In this document: positions 1-6,963 of the stretch, piece by piece
Position numbering within the stretch: the stretch's first letter is position 1
How the letters are laid out: each line of letters begins with the position of its first letter
Source: MED-G16 sp964467915
Lineage (GTDB): Bacteria; Bacteroidota; Bacteroidia; Cytophagales; MED-G16
DNA: 24,782 nt
Assembly (NCBI GenBank): GCA_964467915.1
Contig: CAYXSW010000023.1
Span: 1 to 24,782 of the forward strand
Reading direction: 5' to 3'
Notes under the pieces: model-generated
What the model was told of the DNA's origin: nothing
The model's input: only the letters and a program-made list of their open reading frames with translations
The model's database searches: none
Program-made: the position numbers and the translations under genes

Positions 1-450
1 CCACTACATAGAACTCAAAATCTGAATATTACATCATCAAATAATTTTTCTAAATACTGGTATGTTTTTAAAGACTTCAATAATAATGATATTGACTACT
101 CACAGAATAAATTAACTGGGGTACCAACTCACACAACCAATTCAAAAGTAAAAATTAATTTTAAAAATTATCTAGCTCAAATGTCATTACAAAATGTTGG
201 AAAAATACCTATGAATGATTCTAATGAATTATTTTCTGATGCTTATTCAGTAATTAACTTTAAAATATCAAAACTTTTTTCTTTCAAAAATTTTGATATG
301 AATATATCATCAGGTATCAATAATTTATTTGATAAAAAATACGCTTCAGGTATTGTAATTAATGCAAGAGGTTTTGGAGGTAGGAATCCAAGATATTATT
401 ATCCAGGTTTGCCAAGAAATTATTTTATATCTTTAACATTCAGTTTATAG
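1..450 (+). CDS. TonB-dependent receptor, C-terminal fragment (5' end outside window)
   Basis: Frame 1 is open from the first base of the window, so this is the last 149 residues of a longer protein and the ATG at 181 is only an internal Met. The segment has alternating polar/hydrophobic beta-strand character. It ends with an asparagine-leucine-phenylalanine motif (GINNLFDKKYASG) and a terminal strand (RNYFISLTFSL) ending in aromatic/hydrophobic residues. Both are typical of the last strands of TonB-dependent outer-membrane receptors of Bacteroidota, which import substrates using TonB/ExbBD energy. The plug domain and most of the barrel lie upstream, so the substrate cannot be judged. The stop TAG at 448-450 is followed by a short gap and then same-strand genes. 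Confidence 0.85.
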   Translation, partial: PLHRTQNLNITSSNNFSKYWYVFKDFNNNDIDYSQNKLTGVPTHTTNSKVKINFKNYLAQMSLQNVGKIPMNDSNELFSDAYSVINFKISKLFSFKNFDMNISSGINNLFDKKYASGIVINARGFGGRNPRYYYPGLPRNYFISLTFSL

Positions 451-476
451 AATGAAATTTGATTGGAGTAAATCAT

Positions 477-569
477 ATGATTGTTAATGGTATACATGTT
501 TTAAAAAATGGTTATCATACTGGAGAAACTCCAGCTAGATTTATAAAAGGACCTGGGCTTAAAGAATAA
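477..569 (+). CDS. Possible 30-residue small protein
   Basis: A short ORF (MIVNGIHVLKNG...GPGLKE) fills most of the gap between the receptor and the next membrane protein gene. A GGAG lies at 465-468, eight bases before the ATG, and the stop TAA is only three bases from the ATG at 573. I do not recognise the peptide. It has no signal peptide or membrane segment. It contains a His-Thr-Gly-Glu-Thr-Pro stretch and a Gly-Pro-Gly near the end. It could be a real small protein, a leader peptide, or the remnant of a longer gene. Bacteroidota genes usually do not depend on a Shine-Dalgarno sequence, so the GGAG is weak support. Confidence 0.3.
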   Translation: MIVNGIHVLKNGYHTGETPARFIKGPGLKE

Positions 570-572
570 TAT

Positions 573-1664
573 ATGCTTAGGAGTAACTGGTTTAAAAAAT
601 ATTTACTTCCAGGTTTTATATTTCAATCTTTTGTTATTGGAGGGGGTTATGGTACAGGAAGAGAGATAGTTGAGTTTTTTCTATTAATGGGTCCACGAAA
701 TGGGATTTACGGCATGCTTGTTTCCATGGTTATTTGGTGCATTGTTTTAGCTTGTACGTTTGAGTTATCTCGCCAATTTAAATCTTATGATTATAGATCC
801 TTTTTAATAAATATATTAGGTAGAGGGTGGATTTTATATGAATTTACATATTTAATTGGTTTAATATTAGTTATATCAGTCCTAGGTTCAGCTGCTGGAA
901 ATCTTGCTATGGAAGTCTTAGGTATTCCGACAATATTAGGGACAGTAGTTATGATTTTTATGGTTGGAATATTAGCCTTTTTCGGCAGCAGAATAATTGA
1001 AGCATTTTTATCTTACTGGTCTATTTTTTTATATATAGTTTTTCTTATATTAATAATTTGGATTAACTCCATCTATGGACATCAAATTACGAATAATTTT
1101 TCTTTACATGAAGAGACTGACTCATGGTTTAAAAATGGGATCATGTATGCTGCATACAATGTTGGTCCAGTTGCAGCAATTTTATTTTGTTTGACCAATA
1201 TTGAAACACAAAGAGAAGCTATTACATCTGGTATTTTAGCTGGTATTATAGCTATTATTCCTGGATTTATGATTTTTTATAGCTTAGTTAGTTTTTATCC
1301 TGCTATTAATGAGGAAACAATTCCTGCTAATTTCATATTAGATAAAATTGGTTCAACACCGTTTAAGTTATCTTTTCAACTTATTCTTTTTGGAACTTTT
1401 ATAGAGACAGGTGTTGGATTAATTCATGGTTTTAATGAAAGGGTTTCTAATTGGCTAAAGACTGAAAAAAATATGGACTTATCAAGATCAAATCGTTTTA
1501 TTATAAGTACTGTACTTTTAGTAATTTCAATTTTTATTGCTGAAAAATTCGGTTTGGTAAATTTAATTGCAAATGGTTATGGGACTTTAACCTGGGCTTA
1601 TTGGCTAGTATTTGTTATACCCGTATTATTTGTTGCTATAAAAAAATTATATTTAACCAAATAA
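573..1664 (+). CDS. YkvI-like multi-spanning membrane protein (probable transporter)
   Basis: This 363-residue protein is almost entirely hydrophobic, with about ten membrane segments. Near the N-terminus, after a short cytoplasmic start, it carries FVIGGGYGTGREIVEFF at about residues 20-36. This glycine-rich first helix with a GRE motif is characteristic of the YkvI family (COG3949), which belongs to the amino acid-polyamine-organocation transporter superfamily. Other family-like features are the conserved polar stretch around residues 185-200 (MYAAYNVGPVAAILF) and HGFNERV near residue 290. Substrates of the family are not established. The ATG at 573 lies three bases after the preceding small ORF. 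The next gene starts ten bases downstream, so the two are probably co-transcribed. Confidence 0.8.
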   Translation: MLRSNWFKKYLLPGFIFQSFVIGGGYGTGREIVEFFLLMGPRNGIYGMLVSMVIWCIVLACTFELSRQFKSYDYRSFLINILGRGWILYEFTYLIGLILVISVLGSAAGNLAMEVLGIPTILGTVVMIFMVGILAFFGSRIIEAFLSYWSIFLYIVFLILIIWINSIYGHQITNNFSLHEETDSWFKNGIMYAAYNVGPVAAILFCLTNIETQREAITSGILAGIIAIIPGFMIFYSLVSFYPAINEETIPANFILDKIGSTPFKLSFQLILFGTFIETGVGLIHGFNERVSNWLKTEKNMDLSRSNRFIISTVLLVISIFIAEKFGLVNLIANGYGTLTWAYWLVFVIPVLFVAIKKLYLTK

Positions 1665-1674
1665 ACACATTGAA

Positions 1675-2391
1675 ATGAAATTTGACGGAAAAAAAATACA
1701 ATCTTACGGAGTTGAATCCTTAGTCATACTGTTTAGTATAATTCTATCTTTTTATATAGAAGGCCAAAGAGATTTAGCAGAAAAAAATTCTGATAAAAAT
1801 AAATTAATCACAGATCTAATAAACACAATAGATGAAGATCAAAAACAACTTGATTATATAAAATCAGAAATGAATAAAACAGTAAAGCTTATTAATGAAA
1901 TTCAATCTGATATTAATTCCCAAAATAATAATTTAACTAAAGTTGAAATAATTTCTAAATTATCAGAAATTAAGGTCTCATATTCATTCTTTCCACAAGA
2001 AGGGATATTTAACCAGCTTATAGCAACAGGGAGTTTTGAGCTAATAGAAAATAAAGATTTAAAGCTATTATTACTAAAAATATATAACCATCAAAATAAT
2101 AGAAATTATGCAATTTCAAACCTTATTGATATGTTTTCTATAGATTTTTATAATACTGTTTATCAAAAGTTTAGAATAGATATTAATGTTAACAATATGG
2201 AAGGGGAAATTTATGGTATCTCAGTAGTTAGCGACTTTGAATTTAATAAAATATTTTATTTTTCTGATGAATTTTATGGTTTTCTAACCAGAACAAAAAC
2301 ATATGCAAATCTTTACTCAAGATTATTAAATGATATAAGTGAAAACTATAAACAAGCAAAAATTTATTCTGAATATGAAATAGAAAATTAA
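1675..2391 (+). CDS. DUF6090-like membrane-anchored protein
   Basis: The protein has 238 residues. A short N-terminal polar stretch is followed by one membrane segment at about residues 13-28 (ESLVILFSIILSFYIEG). A charged, heptad-like helical region then follows (about residues 30-80) and an all-helical remainder. This layout, with a Glu-containing start to the membrane helix and a following Gly-Gln-Arg, resembles the DUF6090 proteins common in Bacteroidota, where function is unknown. A phenylalanine/proline-rich stretch at about 105-125 (SYSFFPQEGIFNQLIATGSFELI) also fits that family. The gene follows the YkvI-like gene after ten bases. Its stop overlaps the convergent DUF6150 gene by four bases. 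The family call is from memory of sequence character, not a profile search. Confidence 0.6.
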   Translation: MKFDGKKIQSYGVESLVILFSIILSFYIEGQRDLAEKNSDKNKLITDLINTIDEDQKQLDYIKSEMNKTVKLINEIQSDINSQNNNLTKVEIISKLSEIKVSYSFFPQEGIFNQLIATGSFELIENKDLKLLLLKIYNHQNNRNYAISNLIDMFSIDFYNTVYQKFRIDINVNNMEGEIYGISVVSDFEFNKIFYFSDEFYGFLTRTKTYANLYSRLLNDISENYKQAKIYSEYEIEN

Positions 2392-2735
2392 TATAAAAGA
2401 TACATCTTATTCTTATTTTTCCATCCTGCTTGTGATTTATATTTTACAAAAAAAATATTGATATCTGCTTGAGATTTATGTTCAACAAAAAAAATTTTTT
2501 TATCTGATTGAGACTCATAGTCAACAAAATACCATAAACCATTATTTCCCTTAGCCTGAGATTTATATTCTACCTTAAATACTAAAAGATCTGCCTGACT
2601 TTTATAATTAACAACATAAACATTTATATCAGACTGAGATCTATACTTTAAACTAAAAATGTTTTGAGAAAAAACCTTTTGTTGAGGAAGTAAAATAAAG
2701 AAAAATATTAAAAAATTTAATTTACTCTTTATCAT
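2388..2735 (-). CDS. DUF6150 family secreted repeat protein
   Basis: The 115-residue protein begins with a signal peptide (MIKSKLNFLIFFFILLPQQ, cleavage near VFSQ). The mature part is made of six copies of a tyrosine-x-Ser-Gln-Ala/Ser motif: KYRSQSD, NYKSQAD, EYKSQAK, DYESQSD, EHKSQAD and KYKSQAG. The spacing is 13 residues except for one 16-residue unit containing GNNGLWYF. This is the pattern of the DUF6150 family of Bacteroidota, whose function is unknown. The strong beta-alternation suggests a repeated beta-hairpin fold. I chose the ATG at 2735 (an adjacent in-frame ATG lies at 2738) because the ORF extension to 2828 would put a non-secretory sequence before the signal peptide. The gene overlaps the upstream small gene by 14 bases, which suggests translational coupling. 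Confidence 0.75.
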   Translation of the reverse strand: MIKSKLNFLIFFFILLPQQKVFSQNIFSLKYRSQSDINVYVVNYKSQADLLVFKVEYKSQAKGNNGLWYFVDYESQSDKKIFFVEHKSQADINIFFVKYKSQAGWKNKNKMYLLY

Positions 2736-2976
2736 CATCCTTATTAAGTTCAGACATAATAGAAAAAGCCATAGTATTTGCTGATTTAGCATATTTATTT
2801 GCTTCAGCAGACTCTTTCTTAATTTCATCTAACTCAAAAAGTGAATATTCTAATTTTGAATTAATATCGTTTAATTCATTTCTAGTTTCATAATTTTGAT
2901 AAGCTAAAATTAATAAACCAAAGAATGTCAGGTTTTGGAAATTTAAATAATATTGATATCGCAATAAATTTTTCAT
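2722..2976 (-). CDS. Small membrane protein with coiled coil, function unknown
   Basis: The 84-residue product has a hydrophobic segment at about residues 12-26 (FQNLTFFGLLILAYQ). It is followed by a charged helical stretch (NELNDINSKLEYSLFELDEI) with heptad-like leucine spacing, then an acidic C-terminus ending in DDDKE. This suggests a single-pass membrane protein with a cytoplasmic or periplasmic coiled coil. I do not recognise the family. The ATG at 2976 is preferred over an upstream TTG at 2994. It lies 59 bases downstream of the PrsW-type gene and overlaps the DUF6150 gene by 14 bases, so it is probably in one transcript with both. Coding status is supported by the tight packing and the membrane/coiled-coil order, not by homology. 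Confidence 0.55.
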   Translation of the reverse strand: MKNLLRYQYYLNFQNLTFFGLLILAYQNYETRNELNDINSKLEYSLFELDEIKKESAEANKYAKSANTMAFSIMSELNKDDDKE

Positions 2977-3035
2977 AATAATTGTTTTATTCAAAATAAT
3001 AAATTTAACATAATAGAAATAACTAAGAATACTAT

Positions 3036-3809
3036 TTATTTTTTATGCGGAGAAGATTCAAGATGATCAATTATAGCATTTTTGGCAAAATACAGAGATA
3101 AGATTAAGGTTAATATACCTCCCATCCACAAACCTGGTACAAAATCTAGATATAAGAAATAGTCATAAATTGCATGAAAGATTATTGGAACTATAATTGA
3201 AAGAGAAATATAAAAAAATTCGTGTTTCTTTCTCGACTTAGCAATACCAAGATAATAACCCATTATTACGGCAAATACAAAGTGTGCAGGGATAGCAGAA
3301 AGCATTCTAAATAATGCTACAGAAGTATTACCCTGCAGAACAAATGTAAGATTTTCAGCTGTTGCAAAACCCATACCCACAAAAACAGAATATACTATCC
3401 CATCAAATGGTTCATCAAATGCTTTATTTGGATAAATAATTAGAATAACGACAATAAATTTTAATAGCTCTTCAGTAATTGCAACTGTCAATGCCTCTCC
3501 TCCTACTTGTAAAAAAATATTATCCATTTGTATAAATTCAAAAACAAACTCCAATAAGTCAACATCAAAATGAAGATTAATTGCTCCAAAGATGAAACAT
3601 AATGCCAGTAACCATAATGGCTCTTGATCTTCTTCATCAAGGTTATAGATAAACATCATTATAAAAATTCCAGGAGATATTGAAAGTGATACTAAAAGTA
3701 AATCATACCACTCGAACTTATGAATTAAAATAAGAGGATAGAATAAAACAAGATATAACAAGGTGATGATTAATGACCCGTAGATACTTGATTTTATTAA
3801 TTTATTCAT
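3036..3809 (-). CDS. PrsW-type intramembrane metalloprotease
   Basis: The protein has 257 residues and about eight membrane segments. It carries the signature motifs of the PrsW family: an EELLK motif (Glu113, Glu114, Lys117), a Phe-Asp-Glu-Pro-Phe-Asp-Gly segment at 131-137, GMGFATAEN with Glu152 and Asn153, His176 in a membrane helix (IPAHF), and His212 in FHAIYDYF. The Glu/His residues are the proposed metal-binding and catalytic positions. In Bacillus subtilis PrsW cleaves the anti-sigma factor RsiW. Bacteroidota homologues have unassigned substrates, and no sigma/anti-sigma pair is visible here. The gene begins six bases after the stop of the 1021-residue secreted protein, so the two are very likely co-transcribed. 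All motif residues are present, so it should be active. Confidence 0.88.
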   Translation of the reverse strand: MNKLIKSSIYGSLIITLLYLVLFYPLILIHKFEWYDLLLVSLSISPGIFIMMFIYNLDEEDQEPLWLLALCFIFGAINLHFDVDLLEFVFEFIQMDNIFLQVGGEALTVAITEELLKFIVVILIIYPNKAFDEPFDGIVYSVFVGMGFATAENLTFVLQGNTSVALFRMLSAIPAHFVFAVIMGYYLGIAKSRKKHEFFYISLSIIVPIIFHAIYDYFLYLDFVPGLWMGGILTLILSLYFAKNAIIDHLESSPHKK

Positions 3810-3815
3810 TAAAAA

Positions 3816-6800
3816 CTAAAATTTAAGTGATATCATCCACTCATCATATGAAATATTCTCCATATTGTTATCATAGGCTCTAGCCCAACCAACTGAAAAT
3901 ACTGCTGACAGGTGAGAGAACATTACTAATTTTGTGTCAAACTGAACTCCAATATTTGAAAAGTTCTCTTTTATCTCTGGAGTACTTGGAAGTGTAGATA
4001 TAATATCATTTGAGTATAATTTACTGGCAAAAATAGAAGGAGAAATGTTTGTTACAAAGAAATTAAAAAATCCAAATTTTCTAAATCTAAGAGGTGGTAA
4101 GACTAATTCAGCCATTGCCTTATAAAAGCTTTTAGCCAACAATAATCTATCAGAATCAAAGCTAACTCCTGGGAAAGAAAATATATTCCTATACATTTTA
4201 GATGAATACCTGTCAATGTAATTGTTTCCAAAAGAGGCAAAACCAAACCTTGTGAAAGGATTAATTTTTTCACTAAAAGAATTTCCAAAAGAATTTCTAA
4301 ACCACAAAGATGTATGCTTTATTGGTAGTTGAATTCCTAAGTCCAAATTTCCATAAGCCTTAGGATAAAAATTTCCTTCAGAAATAGATGAAGAAACCGC
4401 TAGAGATGTATTTATACCCTTCTCACCCTCAACAGCCCCAACTGACCTCTTAAGATGGGAGAAAGATAATGAAGCGTTAACATCATAAAATAAATTAGTA
4501 TTAAACTCATCTGGATTAAAGTTAATCTGCTGGAATTCAGGAGATTGATCTAGCCCGTAGTATCCAGTAAAACCAAGGTTTACATCTAATATACTTGGAG
4601 GATCATACACTATTGAATTAGAGTAGTCAAATCCAAAATTTACTCCTTTTCTAGATCTTTGAGTCGGTCCGAATAAATCATAAAAATTTGCTTTATTATA
4701 TGCTGCAAAAATATTGTAGTTTCCAGACATGAACCCCCCTAACCTAACAGCAGAGTAATTTATAGAAGAATGAATTTGTTCATCTTTTTCTAAATCTCCA
4801 TCACCTTCAATTAAACCATTTTTCCATTCGTTTGGAGTATAAGAAATTGAAAAATCGAGCTCTCTAAAACTAAAAGGATCCTTAAAATTAAACCTATAGC
4901 CAACACCTACATTGTTTTTATATCCAACAACTATAGGATAGGCATAATTTAATGTCATTTGTTTACCAGATTCATAGTAACCCTCATTAGAATTGATTTC
5001 ATTACCTTCAAAGGTACTCTCTGTAGGAATCTCTGTTTTCCAACTTTTAAGCACAGGATGTTTTTGAACTGTTTTATTTCCTAAAAATTCAATTGATGAA
5101 ACATTATCAACTGGAGCATTAGGTATCATGACAGGAGCAAAACCATCACTTGTATATCTAAAACAGAACATTCGGTCAGAATCAATTTGAATTGGCCTAA
5201 AATAACCTGTTATAGCATTTGACATAACTTCTATTTCAAGAGTTTCTACATTAACCCTAAAAATATTACTCACTCCTGAATAAAATGAGGAACCTATTAA
5301 AAACTTACCATCATCAGTAAACTTAAAAGTTTGTGGTGATGCCACCTCAAAATTAAAAACCTCATCAAATTTTATATCTTCCTTATTAAGATTGTCAATA
5401 GAAGATAAATCATAAATATTAAGGTATTGATTACCAAAATAATCTGCAACTGCTGCACTGAGTCTAGTTCCATCAGGTGATATATCTAAATCAAATATAT
5501 CATGGCCATATGGTAAGGTATATTTCTGCTCCCAAACAGAATAATATTGATTCGGATTTTCAGAATTAAATTTTGGAATTCTTATTACTGTATTTATCCC
5601 ATTCATGTGCATTACTGCCCATAGGGACTGGTCTTTTTTATTAAATGCTAAATCTCCTGATCTAAAGTTTTTTTGCAGTAATGTATTTTGCCCATTCTTT
5701 AAATTATAAGAGTATAAATCCCTATTTGCACTATTGTCAGTGGTATAAAATAAAAAATCATCCTTTTCGTCATATGCCAGAGACGTAACATTAAATAATG
5801 CAGGACCTTTAATATCGGTTAATCTTTTTATTTTACCTGAAGTGATATCTAAAGATGCAAGATGAGGAACTTTTCCAGGATAATTTACAGCTACATATAT
5901 TATATCTCTTTTTTTATCAAAGAACGCGTGAGATACACCTCCAAGAATTCTCTCAGATATTCTTGTGTCATCAGTTATTTTACTCTCCCTTAGACTTTCT
6001 ATATTTTGATTCTGAAACTCTTTTTCAAATTGTATCCAATTATCCCAAGCTTTTGAAATACTAACATCAAACACATGTTTAAAATTTGAAGCAAAACCTC
6101 TTTTACTTCCGTCTTTTCTTTTTATCCATTCTATAAGTTTTTCAGGATTGTACTCATGAGCTAGATAGCTCATAAACCTTGTGCCATAATAATATGAGTT
6201 AGCTTTCGACATAAAGTCTGCGGTAGTACCTTCAGACTCTAAACCTTGAGCCGAATATATTCTAGAATTTTCTAGTACTCTAGTCCTAAAAAACATCTCA
6301 TCATAATTACCTAATGCGTTACCTACTCCACCGGCCATCCATGTCTCGACAAAAACAGCAATGCCCTCATGAAGCCATCTTGGAGAATAATATCTTGGAC
6401 TAGTCAGATAACTATAAAACATAGAGATAGGGTGATCACTAGTATTAAGTACTTTACCTCCAAAAAATTTCTGATAAAAAACATCTGTACTAGAGGCATT
6501 ATCTAATGCAGTAATATGAACAAGTTCGTGATTCATAATAGCAAATACTCTTTCCCCTGCCACACTTGATTCAAAAGCATAGTTCATAGGAGAAATACAT
6601 GTTGAAACAAAATTTACAGGAATTGATGTAGCGCCACCATTTCCATAATCACCAAAATCTTGAATAAAAACTGAAATTTTTTCTCTTGGTTCATATTCAA
6701 ATAATTCTCTATGAAAATTAAGCGCATTATGTGCACATCTAACAGAATGATTAAGAACATATTTAGTTCCTATTCCAAAGCTAACAACATTAAAATCTTC

Positions 6801-6881
6801 AGTTTCAATATTATTAAGTTGAGAAAAGGATTTTTTAAAAGGTAGTATAAATAGAAAGACTAATATTAGTATTTTTTTCAT
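3816..6881 (-). CDS. Secreted HExxH metallopeptidase with beta-propeller and probable outer-membrane barrel
   Basis: This 1021-residue protein starts with a signal peptide (residues 1-20, ending KSFSQ). Residues about 25-300 form a peptidase-MA-like (gluzincin-type) domain: HELVH at 118-122 gives two histidines and the catalytic Glu119. WLHEG at 169-173 supplies Glu172 as the likely third zinc ligand. Residues about 310-620 contain PD40/WD40-like propeller blades (for example SPDGTRLSAAV and FTDDGKFLIGSS). From about 640 to the end the sequence alternates beta-strand residues and ends in MISLKF, like an outer-membrane barrel. Proteins with this layout are often annotated as TolB-like or surface-antigen proteins. 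The inferred role is a cell-surface protein anchored in the outer membrane with an exposed or periplasmic peptidase. It is followed after six bases by the PrsW-type gene. Confidence 0.75.
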   Translation of the reverse strand: MKKILILVFLFILPFKKSFSQLNNIETEDFNVVSFGIGTKYVLNHSVRCAHNALNFHRELFEYEPREKISVFIQDFGDYGNGGATSIPVNFVSTCISPMNYAFESSVAGERVFAIMNHELVHITALDNASSTDVFYQKFFGGKVLNTSDHPISMFYSYLTSPRYYSPRWLHEGIAVFVETWMAGGVGNALGNYDEMFFRTRVLENSRIYSAQGLESEGTTADFMSKANSYYYGTRFMSYLAHEYNPEKLIEWIKRKDGSKRGFASNFKHVFDVSISKAWDNWIQFEKEFQNQNIESLRESKITDDTRISERILGGVSHAFFDKKRDIIYVAVNYPGKVPHLASLDITSGKIKRLTDIKGPALFNVTSLAYDEKDDFLFYTTDNSANRDLYSYNLKNGQNTLLQKNFRSGDLAFNKKDQSLWAVMHMNGINTVIRIPKFNSENPNQYYSVWEQKYTLPYGHDIFDLDISPDGTRLSAAVADYFGNQYLNIYDLSSIDNLNKEDIKFDEVFNFEVASPQTFKFTDDGKFLIGSSFYSGVSNIFRVNVETLEIEVMSNAITGYFRPIQIDSDRMFCFRYTSDGFAPVMIPNAPVDNVSSIEFLGNKTVQKHPVLKSWKTEIPTESTFEGNEINSNEGYYESGKQMTLNYAYPIVVGYKNNVGVGYRFNFKDPFSFRELDFSISYTPNEWKNGLIEGDGDLEKDEQIHSSINYSAVRLGGFMSGNYNIFAAYNKANFYDLFGPTQRSRKGVNFGFDYSNSIVYDPPSILDVNLGFTGYYGLDQSPEFQQINFNPDEFNTNLFYDVNASLSFSHLKRSVGAVEGEKGINTSLAVSSSISEGNFYPKAYGNLDLGIQLPIKHTSLWFRNSFGNSFSEKINPFTRFGFASFGNNYIDRYSSKMYRNIFSFPGVSFDSDRLLLAKSFYKAMAELVLPPLRFRKFGFFNFFVTNISPSIFASKLYSNDIISTLPSTPEIKENFSNIGVQFDTKLVMFSHLSAVFSVGWARAYDNNMENISYDEWMISLKF

Positions 6882-6907
6882 ATTTAGAATTTATATCGTT
6901 TTTAATC

Positions 6908-6943
6908 AAAAAAAAAGGAGAAAATAAAATATTTTCCCCTTTT
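6908..6943 (-). terminator. Rho-independent terminator after the repeat-protein gene
   Basis: An inverted repeat pairs 6930-6943 with 6913-6926 around a three-base loop (6927-6929), and a run of nine A (6908-6916) on the plus strand gives a U-tract in the minus-strand RNA. In the minus-strand transcript all 14 pairs form if one G-U pair is allowed. On the plus strand the same position is an A-C mismatch, so the hairpin is oriented for the minus strand. It sits 20 bases after the stop of the gene at 6964-8019 and before the ATG of the gene at 6881. Confidence 0.75.
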
Positions 6944-6963
6944 CAATATACTTCAGAATTAAA

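Noticed and set aside
2736..2828. Longer start for the DUF6150 gene at 2828
   Set aside because: It would place a non-secretory sequence ahead of a good signal peptide and overlap most of the coding part of the upstream small gene.
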